Shown here: positions 47,589 through 58,695 of the stretch, in pieces
How the letters are laid out: every line of letters begins with the position of its first letter
Numbering within the stretch: the stretch's first letter is position 1
Source: Seminavis robusta
Lineage: Eukaryota; Bacillariophyta; Bacillariophyceae; Naviculales; Naviculaceae
DNA: 64,000 nucleotides
Assembly: GCA_903772945.1 (NCBI GenBank)
Contig: CAICTM010000244.1
Location: forward strand, 22,153 to 86,152
Reading direction: 5' to 3'
Translations under genes and position numbers: made by a program
The notes under the pieces: model-generated
Database searches by the model: none
What the model saw: only the letters and a program-made list of their open reading frames with translations
Told to the model about the DNA's origin: nothing

Positions 47589-49058
47589 ATGAAGCTCCCT
47601 CCGCTCTTTGCCCTGTGGGCGTTATCAGCTCCCATCGTGGCGGCTTTCACTGCCCTTGATCCTTTGTTTTTGAGTCGTCAGCAACGAGTATCTGTGTCAC
47701 AGCTTCGATCCTCTTCTGCCAAGTCTGATAAAGATCAAATTGAGAAATTTCAAGTATCTTCGAGCCGAGGAAGCAATGCAATCAAGAAAGGAAGTTATCA
47801 AGAGGAAGGTCTGAATGGATGGGCGTCATTAAAGAAAGCTGTCTATGGAACAGTGGATGGTGTTGGAGCCATTGGTGCCGCCCTCAAATCGAAGTCCTCC
47901 GAATTGCCAGTAGAAGAAGGATACCGTCAAACAGAAACTACTATTCTGAAGGAATCCAACAGTGTTTTGTCACCGGGACAGCGATTGATGAATCAGTACC
48001 GAGAAAGGTCAACCGTAGCACCACCCGCCCCAGCACAGGATCAGAGCAAATCCACTGCATTTGATGCGTTCAAGGAAACTGTTTACGGCACGATCGATGT
48101 GGCATCGAGTGTCTTTGACGATCAACCAAAAGACACGGAGACACGACGTTCCTTCAAACCTTTGGTCCAATCAACACTCTCATCTCCCGAAATCCAGAAA
48201 GCATTGCCCGATTTGCAATCGAACAATTTTATTGCTCGAAAAATTGCCGAGAAGAAAATCCAGGATTGGGAGAAGAAGGAACGAAAACGACAACTGGCAC
48301 TGGAAAGAGAGGAGGCGGCCCGGAAAATCAAGGAATCGGTCTACCAAGTGGGAGATGCCACAGTATGGGCCGCAAAAACTCTTGCCACGGCTCCAGAGGC
48401 AGTTTCCAAGGTCGCCTCTGAGACCACCGTGTTCGTCAAGGGGACGGTCAAACAGGTACAGACAAACGTGGATCAAGCAGTGTCCACAGCCACTGCTATT
48501 CCGAGCCAAGTAACTGCCACTGCCGATGACGTCCAGAATGCTGTCAAGGAGTCCGTGGAAAAAACAAAGCAGACTGTCGAAGAAGTCAAAGCAATTCCTG
48601 GAAAAACCAAAAAGTTAATCGATGACACGACAGAGACTGTGACGAATGTGAAATCGGCCGTCGAGGAAGCTGTAGTGGACACAAAAGTTTTCCTTGGTCT
48701 CGAAAAGGCCAAGCCCAAGCCTCCCAAGCGACCACCACCGCCCCCCCAAACAGCAAGTGAAATTGGTTTAGAGATCGCAGGAAAAGTCTTGACTGGAGCA
48801 GCTACGGGAACTGCCAAGTTAGCATGGTGGGCGGGAGCAAGTACTGCCAAGGCTGCTTGGAATGCCACCGTCTCCGCAATTCAGGAGCGCACAGCAAAGG
48901 ACGAAGCAGGTAGCACAAGTGTCGCAGTGACCTCCAACACTACTTCGCCTGCCATTGATAAGGAAGTCGAAGAGGCACTATTGCTGGCACAATCTGCAAT
49001 CGACTTTGCCGATACCCCGGCTCCAGATGACGATGATGAGAAGAAAAAAGCGCCATAA
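47589..49058 (+). CDS. plastid-targeted helical repeat protein, unknown function
   Basis: Single exon, 489 residues. A signal peptide (MKLPPLFALWALSAPIVAA) is followed by Phe-Thr-Ala, the diatom plastid motif. The body is highly helical and charged. A short unit recurs three times: LKKAVYGTVDGVGAI (about 80), FKETVYGTIDVASSV (about 158) and IKESVYQVGDATVWA (about 248). A long Val/Thr/Lys/Glu amphipathic region (about 265-375; KESVEKTKQTVEEVKAI) resembles LEA or apolipoprotein-like helices. Then a Pro-rich hinge and a final Gly/Ala segment (GAATGTAKLAWWAG). It could bind lipid or membrane surfaces, but no domain is recognised. The ATG at 47589 opens the signal peptide. Confidence 0.78.
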   Translation: MKLPPLFALWALSAPIVAAFTALDPLFLSRQQRVSVSQLRSSSAKSDKDQIEKFQVSSSRGSNAIKKGSYQEEGLNGWASLKKAVYGTVDGVGAIGAALKSKSSELPVEEGYRQTETTILKESNSVLSPGQRLMNQYRERSTVAPPAPAQDQSKSTAFDAFKETVYGTIDVASSVFDDQPKDTETRRSFKPLVQSTLSSPEIQKALPDLQSNNFIARKIAEKKIQDWEKKERKRQLALEREEAARKIKESVYQVGDATVWAAKTLATAPEAVSKVASETTVFVKGTVKQVQTNVDQAVSTATAIPSQVTATADDVQNAVKESVEKTKQTVEEVKAIPGKTKKLIDDTTETVTNVKSAVEEAVVDTKVFLGLEKAKPKPPKRPPPPPQTASEIGLEIAGKVLTGAATGTAKLAWWAGASTAKAAWNATVSAIQERTAKDEAGSTSVAVTSNTTSPAIDKEVEEALLLAQSAIDFADTPAPDDDDEKKKAP

Positions 49059-49378
49059 CGTTGATAGTGTCTCTCCGTCGAACGTGCTTCTTCTTGTAAG
49101 ACTTTCTTTGTTTCACGTACTGTACATGATAACATTTCAAAGCATTAGCTAAACAGAATCTGATTAATAATGCTGTAGGATATCAGCGAGGGAAAGTGTT
49201 ACTGCTACAGGGTGTTCGAAGTCACCAGATGATCGGCGCATACAGCTGTGGAATCGAATGATTCAATCACTTGTCGCATAGTCCATTCTTCATGGGACAT
49301 TTTTGTAGCTGCAAAAAAGAGAACAAAGTAGTTCCACCAGTTCGGTAAGTACGATATAGCTCATCTTGTTACAATACT
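49059..49378. other. convergent 3' spacer
   Basis: 320 bp; no gene seen. Confidence 0.35.
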
Positions 49379-50869
49379 TTAGCGTTTACTCTTGCCCTCT
49401 TCCAAAGGGAGTTGAGTCAATTGATCGTATGCTAGTCCTCCTACGGACAAAGTTTTGACTACCCAAAGAGGGATTGGCTGTCCCCTTTCTCCAGCTTTGA
49501 AAACTGCCAATACTGCCAAGATTGCATTGATGGTGTAAGTAACCGCTAAGCCTGTGTATGAAATACGAGGAGAAGTCAAGCAGACACCATAAAAGGTCTC
49601 AGACAGGAAAGCCTTGGGAGCGACCGAAACACGTAAAAGAACCTACCTCCTTGCAGGAAATCTCGCAACGGTGTTGGTAGATTTGTGAGTGGGAACCCAG
49701 GATATTCGACGAAGGCCATCAAAATGATTCCAAGCGATCCTACAGTGACCAAGACATTGCAATCAAAATCAAAGAGGACGTGTCAGAAGTGTTGTGTTCC
49801 GACCTTGGAAAGCCACCTTGGTTGTCCTGATTCCATCCCTTTCATATGTGGTCTGATGAAATGGTACCGGTAACAACCTTATATCATATCATTAACAAAC
49901 AAACAAAGACAAACAGAGCGAAGCTTACCGATGAAGTGTCCAACCTGGAGTGGACCGGATGGAATTCCAAGAAAAGGTTTAGATCCTTCGCTAAGCAATG
50001 CGCTCACAGTCGTGTACTCTTCTTTTTCAAAGAAGCTATCATCAGCATCGGCATATGGTTGTTGTTCCAGTAGCTGCAGCAGAAAGTGACTGGTTAGGGC
50101 CATGGAATGCATATGATGAAGGACTGAACTCAAATTGAAAGTACGCTGGTCCGAGATCCACAGATTGGTTCTGCAGAGCAGAACTTACCCTTGTAAAGGC
50201 TTCTTTGTCGCTTCGTTTGATTCTACGCTTTTCTTTCAAGCTTTCTTCCACTTGTCTGGCCTTTTCCTCCATTTCTTTTCTCTTGAGAGTTTCTTTAATG
50301 TCAGGAAGGGGAATGGCCCCAGAGCCCTCAACAGGGGCGTTTCCGGCAGGTTGGGTTTCTTCCCGACAAAAAGAGGCCCAACAGCAACAGAACAATTAAA
50401 TGAGTGCAAAAGAGCAACAGAGTCGAAATCTTCGGAAAGACAAGAAGATCCTCTACCACGGTGCCATTATTGTCGCGGACTCACCACCACCGAGAGGGGT
50501 AATCATTCCATCCTGCTCAAACTCAAAATTGGCGACATCTTGAAGCTGAGCAATCTCACTGTTGATATCGGCGGAGGGAGCAGAATCCACCTGTTTTTCA
50601 ATGACGGGATCAGGAATTTGTGTTGGCGGTGGGGACTTTTCTTGTACAGGTGCAGGATCCACAACTGGATCGGCAGGAGCAGCGTCCTTGCGACGACGCC
50701 TCTTCTTTTTTTTGGCACTAAGAGTTACCAAGGACGGCGATGGCTCCTGCGCAATCGATGGGGCCACATTCCTGCCACTGCCACTGCCAGATAAAAGTGA
50801 AGGACAAAACGCCAGAGCAACGCTACTGCAGAGTAGCAGTTGACATAATACCTTCCATGAACGGCCCAT
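49379..50869 (-). CDS. plastid-targeted membrane protein, conserved-looking, unknown
   Basis: Exons 50869-50485, 50358-50189, 50073-49929, 49739-49647 and 49551-49379; 321 residues. Signal peptide MGRSWKVLCQLLLCSSVALA followed by Phe-Cys-Pro (plastid motif). Then a basic Lys/Arg block (KKKKRRRRK), a Pro-rich stretch and a charged coiled coil (KETLKRKEMEEKARQVEESL). The C-terminal third has two or three hydrophobic segments: LQVGHFIGSLGIILMAFVEY, PGFPLTNLPTPLRDFLQGG, then LAVTYTINAILAVLAVFKAG and a final WVVKTLSVGGLAYDQLTQLP. This part looks like a conserved thylakoid or envelope protein, but I cannot name the family. Met at 50869 was chosen because it opens the signal peptide; an in-frame Met at 50884 is possible. 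Confidence 0.8.
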
Positions 50870-51103
50870 GGTCACGTGATCCATCCACTGATCGATTGGA
50901 GAGAAAATGAGGCAACTGACGCCGTTGCTTTGAAGTTTTGGATCCAACATAGCTGGATAGGGATAGAGATAAAGCATGGGAGATTGAATAAGGCCCAAAA
51001 CCTCAAAGACACTTCGAACTTCGAATCACTGCCTATTATTGCCACACTGCCACTCATCAACTTATCTCTGGGTGTTGATGGTTTGGCAAGTCCTCAATGC
51101 TTG

Positions 51104-51994
51104 ATGGAAAAGGAAGATCAGAAAGGAGCAGCACCAACAACTTGCCATGCAGACCCCGAAGTGGCAGCAGCAGATCTCGACAGCAGTGCTGGAATCGATA
51201 CCAACCTCGCAAAGGCGGACAAACCCAGTGCAGAGAAGAGAAGCCTTGCCGTAAAGAAGGAACCTGTCAACAAGAACAAGAAAGAGGCACAAACGCTTCC
51301 CCTTCAGGCATCTGATGAAAACATATCTCAGAATGTTTTGACATCCAAGGAACCAACCCCAAGGTTAATCCACTCGTAAGTTTCCTCTTAGTTGGCTACC
51401 CCCACCATAGCAAAACGAAATGAAAGAACACGCAACTTACCAGTAAAGCCCACCCCTGTATTTCACATTTCACATCTCAGTTCCCTCCTACGAATACCGA
51501 TGCAAATTCGATACGTTGTCTACGGGGGAGTATCCAGCGCACTGTTCATGGTGCTGTACAATGTTGCCGTCGATAAGCTTGGGTATCTTTATGTCCCTTC
51601 AACAATCTACGCTGTCACCTACACGGTCTTCATACCAATCCAGCATGCTCTCGCGTCATGTATGGTTTTTGGGTGGCCCGACAGATACTTTGTCTCCCTG
51701 AGCAGCAATGTACCCATTGGTTTGACCGCCATCGCCCTGGGAAGCTACCTCACTGCTTACCTCGACAAAATTGACTTTGACGAGTCGGCTGACAACATGG
51801 TCAGGAGACTTGGAGTGGCGACGGGAGCTTCCTGGTCGTCATCAGAAACACCAACAACCAAAGTTCCCAACAAAGAAGGAAACGGTGAATTTTACACCTC
51901 TCTAGTTGTGCTCATTGTCACAAGCTTTTGGTCATGGTTAGGAGCTGTATTAGTCAATTCGCCAACTGAAGCATCCGAGAAAAAGCAACTGTAG
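51104..51994 (+). CDS. multi-pass membrane protein, GtrA-like
   Basis: Exons 51104-51375 and 51481-51994 with a phase-2 intron; 261 residues. The N-terminal 90 residues are hydrophilic and Lys/Glu/Ala-rich without a signal peptide. The rest has four hydrophobic segments: IRYVVYGGVSSALFMVLYNV, STIYAVTYTVFIPIQHALAS, NVPIGLTAIALGSYLTAYLD and LVVLIVTSFWSWLGAVLV. The first two resemble GtrA-type flippase-like proteins (conserved RyxxvGgxs and a second-helix block), but this is a resemblance only. HALASCMVFGWPDRY is a distinctive motif. An upstream in-frame Met at 50876 would overlap the divergent neighbour's 5' end and is less likely. Confidence 0.68.
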
Positions 51995-52582
51995 CAATCA
52001 GCATCAAGAAAGACAGCATACGGTACACTGAGCACTGATGTCTCCAAACTGTTGCCATGGGATGCACATCTCATGTCTCTGCTAGATATGTGTTTGTTTG
52101 GAGAGCATCGAACAAAGCCATTAGTATGATTATTTGGTTAACAAAGTTAGAGCAAGCTAAATATAGAAAGCCTCTGTATCGTGTCTGACCATGTTTTGGT
52201 GTCCTCCCTCGTCGTAGGAATGCTTGTTGTAGTTGTTTCGTTTACGATAATCTAGTAGAGCATCTCGCTACTGGTACCTAGACTAGCTAGTACCGCACAG
52301 TTAACCTTGGGAGGGGAAAGGTGCAATGTGCCACAATTCGAGCCTTTTCCTCATCGCTGCAGCTAGCTTGAATGACAACGAGCTGCCAAACGGGTACTGG
52401 TATGCTTAATTCCTTTTAAACTATTCAGTGGTCGAATGGCGACCGGAAAATGGTTCCAGTTAGTTCTAAAGCAACAAAGGATTTGTGGGCCGAATCAAGA
52501 TAGCTAAGATGGCAGCAACAACGTGGCTGTTGGAGCACTGACGGTATGGTGCAATGGGAAATCGTCAACCGGCCAATCATCA
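51995..52582. other. convergent 3' spacer
   Basis: 588 bp; CTAG motifs and TACTGGTACC near 52270. No gene or RNA seen. Confidence 0.4.
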
Positions 52583-53986
52583 TCAATAGCTCATCACCTG
52601 CACTGTGACCTTGACTGTCCTGGGTCGAATCCAAGACTTTTTGTTGGACCATTGGAGGGTACAATGTCCGTCTTCGAAAGCACCTTCAAGTTCCCCTGCA
52701 GCACCACCAACCACTGGTCTCTCGTTGATCATGTAGGTTGCAGCCTTTGGGTCTGTAACATCTTTGCCCTTTATTACACTAAACTCAGTGGTGCAGTCAA
52801 TGGGTGTTGCATCAAACTTCCATCCTAACACCAGCCTTTTGTCTGCTGTGAATTGACCTTCAAGAGAGACGACAAACTTTCCAACATCACCAGCACCCAC
52901 TACCAACGATCCCGACTTTGAGAAAATCAGTTTTGCAGTCGTCGAACCAATATCTGTGAGAGAGCTATCCATATCAGCGCCTTGAAGCTTGAGCTTGTTC
53001 TCTAACTGTGAGACTCGTTCCATGGCCAGCCGTTTGGATTCTCCCGAGGCAAGGGCCCATTCTTTGAGAGCCTGAACTTGTCCTTCCAGCTGTACCACAT
53101 GTTTTCGATCTGTTTTCGACGAGTTTACAATTTGCTGTCCCTGTGCCGCCAGAGCACTGTTTTTCACCGATGCCTTTGTGACCATGTCAATTTCCATTTG
53201 CATTTCTTTCAAACTGGAAGCATTTTCTTCAGCTTCACGCTGTGCCTGCGCAGTTTCCATTTTCGACATTTTGAGCTCCAATTCGAGGCGAGAGACTATT
53301 TGTTGTGAATCATCGCGTAATCTCTTTTGTTCCTTTGCCTCGGCCTCCAATTGGGCTGATCGATGATTGAGGGCGCTATTCAAAGATTCCAATTTTGACA
53401 GGCGGGCCCTTGCTTCCTCGAGCTCCTGCATGAGCATGGTGTCTAGAGCAGAGTCTCGTGTCTCTGTCACTACCTGTGGAGCTGTTTCCTGTCCTCCTGC
53501 TTGCCCCACACTTAGCAATGCTTTGTCAAAGTTGGTTTCAAAATCGTTCAGTAGATCCACTTTGAAAAATCAAAACAAGGGTTAGATTTTCCATCCTTTT
53601 ACTTCTGCGACAGTGTCGCCTGCTGTCTGCATACAAAGGCGCAACTTACGATGCGTTGGTCGCGTGGACAAATGATGCACTTTTTTCTGCAATCGATCGA
53701 CGTCTTTGAGTGAGTTTTCCAATTGTTTCTTTGCCGTCTCGGCTTCAACTTTGGCCTCTCGCTGGGCTTTGGCTGACCGTCCCAAAAGACCCTTCATACG
53801 ATCCACTTTAATTTTGAGTCCTTGGTATTCCTTCACGAACCCTCGCAAAACTTCCACTTCTTCCGCGGAGAGCTTTCCAGTGTCCACCAACTTGAGCACG
53901 TCGTCCAAGCCTGCAAGTTTTGCTTCGCTCGAGCCCTTGTCCTCCGTGTCGGCTTCATTCTCGTTTTTCGGTTGGTCTGTTGTCAT
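52583..53986 (-). CDS. coiled-coil protein with C-terminal GOLD-like domain
   Basis: Exons 53986-53650 and 53559-52583 with a phase-1 intron; 437 residues. Residues 1-25 are acidic. A heptad-rich coiled coil runs from about 60 to 310 with a short break near the intron (LEEARARLSKLESLNSALNH and similar). The last 120 residues fold as a beta-rich unit ending CTLQWSNKKSWIRPRTVKVT plus a short tail. That matches the end of the GOLD domain (Golgi dynamics; aromatic-Asn-x-x-Ser-Trp...K.v.y.v). GOLD domains occur in p24 cargo receptors and in SEC14-like lipid-transfer proteins; this one lacks a signal peptide and transmembrane helix, so a cytosolic tether is likely. Function is inferred. Confidence 0.75.
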
Positions 53987-54351
53987 GGTGTCTCGCGATC
54001 CTTTCTGTTGCAGACGAGAGTTGCTAATCAATGGATTACAAAATAAAAAGTAAAGCACAGTCCGCAGTCGCCAAAATTAGTGGATCTTTCTCCGGGGAGA
54101 ATTGCGTCATGGTCGCGGTTTGGCAAACACCGCGGTCCGCGTTTTGACAAACGCCGGTACGGTTTGTAGTTTCTAAAGGGCTAAAGGCTATCCTGATTTT
54201 AAGGTTAGTGCAATTTTGCATCGGTCCACGTGGAAGGAATGAGACGATCGATTGATGGCTCTTCACATCTCAACCCTTTCGCAAATGGCAAGGACAAATG
54301 CAAGGAGGACAATCTCGGCGTATAAGTTTAGCTGTCGACATATAAGGCACC
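53987..54351. promoter_or_regulatory. divergent spacer with TATA-like motifs before the 54352 gene
   Basis: 365 bp. Two TATAAG motifs lie about 30 and 10 bp before the ATG (CGTATAAGTT, ACATATAAGG). A direct repeat of CACCGCGGTCCGCG-like sequence is near 54127. Nothing else recognised. Confidence 0.4.
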
Positions 54352-55160
54352 ATGAGATCGACTTTCGTGCTTACGCTTATCATAACGCTACTAGGGGTGT
54401 CCCAGGGCCAACGCTTTTTGCGTAATACCGGCCAGGCCAGAGCTCAGGTTCAAGCCGAAATGGAACTCGATGGCGTGGATCTGGGAGGCATGTCCAGAGA
54501 AATGTTCCTCATGAAGGACAAAAACTGGGAGCTGTAAGAAATGCAGGAATTTTTGAGGATAAGCGTTGCGTTATCTGGATGCGTGCTCAAGCTTTGTTGT
54601 TGCTGTTGTTTTGTGTTGGGATCTTCCACAGTTTGCCTCCAGATCTGGAAGGCGTTAGCGGTAGTATGAAGAGACACATTCTCAAATATTTCAAAGATCC
54701 CGTAAAACTCAGCTTGCAAAAGAAAACTGGAAAGTACGGAAGACGAGCGATTGCCAAGACAGAAGCTGGGCAGAAGCTTAGGGCATATTGGAGGGAAAGC
54801 CCTCCGGGTACTATTGAAAGGTTCAAACCGTCCGAGCTGCTGGATGTTCCGTACGATGATGCTGTTCGATCGCGGTTGTCAATGGTAGAATTTGAAGTGC
54901 AATTGCCACCCAGGCCAAAATCCAAAAAACTGCCTTCCGTTGTCTACTCGGTGGCCATTGAATCGGGGTCCATGAACCCAAAATGCATTGTACCCCGCGG
55001 CGCTGGAAGAATCAGAGTCTACCCAGAAGGACGCTCTGGAAAGCCCATTGATGCCGGGCCCGGAAACTTCGGTCTTTCCATCAGATCAGGTCTTGTAGAT
55101 CCTGGATGGGCACGGGGACGCCCTGCTTTCCGCAAAGGACGACCTACAGGTCTAATCTAA
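54352..55160 (+). CDS. secreted small basic protein, unknown
   Basis: Exons 54352-54533 and 54632-55160 with a phase-2 intron; 236 residues. A signal peptide (MRSTFVLTLIITLLGVSQG, followed by Gln) precedes an acidic-to-neutral linker with DGVDLGGMSREMF. The second exon is basic: KRHILKYFKDPVKLSLQKKT, KLRAYWRESPPGT, a Pro-rich block, then a Gly/Arg-rich C-terminus (VPRGAGRIRVYPEG, GWARGRPAFRKGRPTG). There are no cysteine clusters or recognised domains. The exon 2 frame could also start at its own upstream ATG (54579), but the spliced form gives a continuous signal-peptide protein. Palindromic TACCGGTACCGGTA follows the stop. Confidence 0.65.
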
Positions 55161-55290
55161 CTGTTACCGGTACCGGTACAGCTTGAAAGATCTAGCCAGC
55201 TGATGTGTTGTATGGTTTAGGTTCACACTTCGACTAGATGATGTACGGTAGTATCGTCTACAGCACACTGGACATATATTGCTTGCATTG

Positions 55291-55776
55291 TTACACAAAC
55301 TTGACTTGTTTCTGCCAGCTGTCATTTTGACCTGAAGTGGCTCTTACTCCGATACCAGCAAGTGAGGTGACCCGTGAGTAATCGCCAGTGGAGAGTGCTG
55401 TTGGAAGCGCGTTTTTGAAAGCCTGGCAAGAAAGAACACACGAAACGATGTATTTAGTATACTATCAACGCATGCATGTATGAGCAAACCAGACGGCAAC
55501 CGATATTGTTATTAGACGTACCTGGAAAGCAAGTTTGATGTTGAGCGACAGCAGGAACGATACTGCCTGCTGGGAATCCACAATATTACTGATGATGCCG
55601 GAGCCGGTTCCTCCGAGGCATCGCTCAACAGAAGCGGCGACCACATCTTGGATACTCTTGGCAATTGATGAGTACGCAACATTCGGCATGCCAGAACACA
55701 TTATGAGAACGGAAGAGCAGGAGAGAAGGCGCAAAGCTACCGACAGTGCTCCTCGATGAGATAGAAACTTGGACAT
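55291..55776 (-). CDS. small protein with hydrophobic N-terminus, unknown
   Basis: Exons 55776-55522 and 55422-55291 with a phase-0 intron (CAG|GTACGT...GCCAG); 128 residues. A basic start and hydrophobic segment (LSVALRLLSCSSVLIMCSG) act as a signal peptide or anchor. The rest is small-residue-rich (VVAASVERCLGGTGSGIISN) and ends SLAGIGVRATSGQNDSWQKQ. Good splice sites and an in-frame second exon support it; no family was recognised. The start is uncertain because the frame is open upstream. Confidence 0.5.
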
Positions 55777-56361
55777 CTCACTTATTCCTCCACTAGTAAA
55801 AGGCACAAATCTCATTCTGTGGGAAACTGACAAAGTGTTTATCATCTCCTTGCAGAATATCAAGCTGCGAGTGATCGATTCGGATGGGGGCAGCAAAAGC
55901 CCATCTCCAATCTACCACATTGTGTACAAGGGAGGTAAGCGACAGCGTGAATGGAGCCCATCAGTCCCTGGACTCAGAGAGCATTGGTGGTTTTGATCAG
56001 CTTCAAATTGTGGTACAGTTGTACCAGGTAGGCATCTGAAGGTGCCCAACTGCCCAACAGAGCAATCGGACTCTTGTCATGAAAACCCCGAGGTACTACT
56101 AGCTAGCTAGCGGGCCAGGACTGACTTCACACTGAATCGCAACCACTTGTACAAGTTGCTGGTGTTTCAGAGGTAAGGTCAACTAACTAATGAAAGAATG
56201 GGCAGTGCAAAACGCTGGCAATGTAGAAACATCAGCGACCACAAGGGGAACATCTAGGGATTATTCTACTTAACTTCTCACTTTAACGCGATACAACCCA
56301 CCGGTAGCTGGCGCAAGGCTTTCTCGATAAATTCGATGACGGTCCTGCGACTTGCCACTAG
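55777..56361. other. intergenic spacer
   Basis: 585 bp; TACTAGCTAGCTAGC near 56096-56110 and GTACCAGGTAG near 56023. No gene seen. Confidence 0.4.
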
Positions 56362-57950
56362 CTAGTCCAACATCCAACACCGCACTGTTTGGTCGACGCC
56401 ACCGGAAACCATAATGGGGAGTGTGTGATGCATGTCCAAGGATGTAACGAAGTGGTCATGCGCATGCTCCAAGGTCCGAAGGCATCTTTTGGCCTGCTCA
56501 CATAAGCAAGAACGCAACACGCAAACAGACAAGGGGGTCAGCTGTTGAGCTGACACTGACATGACAGTTCTCAGGGCGCGTTTTTGTTTTGTGATTGATT
56601 GATGCGTCTCCAAAAGGCAGAAACAAAACTGCACGTACCTGAATGTCAAAGACTCGAATCGATCGATCATCGCCACAACTAATGATATATTTTCCATTGG
56701 GATGAATGAGCAGGCTGCGTACCCAATTTTCATGGGAACTGAAGGTTGCAAGGCATTCACCCGAGGAGACCTTCCATAATCTCACAGTCCTATCTCTGCT
56801 CCCCGATGCCAAGTAGTCACGGACGGTCTCGTTGTGTTTGTTTTCTCTGTTTGCCTTTGGAAATGCTTCTTCCGTGATAAATGCGAGGCTCTCAACAACA
56901 TGATCATGGCCTCTCAATTCCCCGATCTTAGCTTTGGTGTTGTCGTATACATAGATGACTTGATCATTCCCCGACGATGCCCAGACTTTTCCATCTGATT
57001 GCCTTACAGCCAAGCATCGCACCCAGTCTGTATGATCTTGGAATGTATGGTCACAGAATCCAGTTTCGACATGCCAAAGTTTGACAGTTTTGTCCCTGGA
57101 GGCAGAAATGAGATGGGTTGCCCCATCCTTTTCCGCATCGAGTCCAGTGGTTGTGGCAGATTCGGTGGTTCTGGAACCAGTGGAAGTTTCGAGCATTTTA
57201 GAGGGTAGGAATTGGATACTGGAAATGGTGTGGTCGTGTCCTCGAAGAGTGCGTAGGCAGACGTAGGTACTGAAATTCCACAATTTGATGGATAGATCCA
57301 CGGAAGAGGATGCCATATGTGACCCTTTCGGAGTGAAGGCAACGTCGGTTACCGTGTGGGTGTGACCCTTCAGTGTCTTAATATAGTCTCCACTTTCATG
57401 GTCCCAAACCTGGTCACCAAATAAATTGAATTCAATCATAAGTCAGCTTCGGGTATATACCCAATAGTTGCACGCGTTTTAATAAAAGATTCATCATATT
57501 CCCCCTCAACGAACAACTCACCTTTATTGTTCCATCTTCGGACCCACTGACGGCCACGGTAAATACAGGATGCACCTTGACACAAGTCACAACGGCAGCA
57601 TGTCCTTCAAGAGTGTGCGTACAGGGTAGTCGGGGGAGCATTCGCCTATTTCCTGCACCAGTGGCTTCCGAGGTAGCTGGGGTTCCAGCACGATGGGCGT
57701 GGATTTTGGCACTTTGAGCAGCCGTACGCTCCAACTCCAAAACCTTGCGTTGCAAACGCGGTATAGCCGTCCATTTCTTCTCCAGGAGAGGCGTTTTCCC
57801 AGGTTCCAATGGCTCCTTGCCGGTGCAAGAGTCAGGATCCGCCTCCTTTAATAACTCCGCTGCTTTTTGAAAACCTTCATCTCCTCGAGACAGCAAGTAT
57901 TCAAAAATAGCTGCATGGAGGTCCCCCCGTTGTCGATCTGTCAACACCAT
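56362..57950 (-). CDS. LIS1/PAFAH1B1 homologue (LisH + WD40)
   Basis: Exons 57950-57522, 57409-56639 and 56493-56362; both introns phase 0; 443 residues (human 410). LIS1 regulates cytoplasmic dynein with NudE. The start is set at 57950 because [20 protein letters not shown] aligns with the LIS1 start MVL(S)QRQR; in-frame Mets upstream (58034) would add 28 Ser/Pro-rich residues. LisH is at 1-40, a coiled coil at 50-85, and seven WD repeats follow, each with the His-to-Trp-Asp-type core: [97 protein letters not shown] and the last, [20 protein letters not shown]. Dynein-based transport without flagella in pennate diatoms makes it a likely nuclear-positioning or mitotic factor. Confidence 0.94.
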
Positions 57951-58695
57951 GGCTGCGGTAGGGATGGCTGTTGGCATTGATTGATCGAGGTTGGGAGAAC
58001 TTGGCGGGTGGTGTCGATCGAGACTCGAGCTCATCGCATTCGAAGATTGCTGTTGGAAGCACTCTGGAGTTTTCTATGGTGCTCGCCTGCATCGCTGATG
58101 CTGAGGTTCTCATCGACGGTTAGGGTTAGATTGACAAGGCATGCCTCCTCGATTGCACCATTGCACCCACGATGCATTCATCATCTCCTCTAAAAACATC
58201 TACTAATCATAACCTATCAACCAACCTACATCATTCCTCTCTATTGATGTTAGCTAAAGCACGATGGCTTCCACTGAGCCAAGGTTTCTTCAATGGCCTA
58301 CCCTGCTGTACAGCAATCCTTGAGCCTGGAATCATCCTTCTCCTGCATCCTGTACATACCAGTTGAACCATTTCATTGTATTAGGCTACTTGGTCCCTCC
58401 TGCATGGAAGAAAAATTCACCTGTACCAGTTGACCACACAGTCACTCTTTGCTAGCTAGATTCATATGACATCTCAGCACTGTGTACAACTCACCTGAAG
58501 TTCAACTGCGCCAACTTTTTCCGCAACTGCATGCATGTATCAGATTCACAGTCAGAACCCAAGCTCTACAGGGACTTGAACATGATCATACAATTTTAGC
58601 AAAAAGTGACTGAACTAAGTAAGTTTACTCACAAACTGCCGAATCGCTAAAACACAGGCTTTACTCTGTGGTAACTTTTCGGTTGTTTGACTTTT
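57951..58695. other. intergenic spacer
   Basis: 745 bp upstream of LIS1. No gene, RNA or long repeat seen. Confidence 0.35.

Noticed and set aside
48473-48868. 131-codon minus-strand frame
   Set aside because: Antisense to the plastid helical protein, with no independent support.
52610-52640. B-box-like GGGTCGAATCC
   Set aside because: It lies inside the C-terminal codons of the GOLD-domain protein and no cloverleaf can be drawn.
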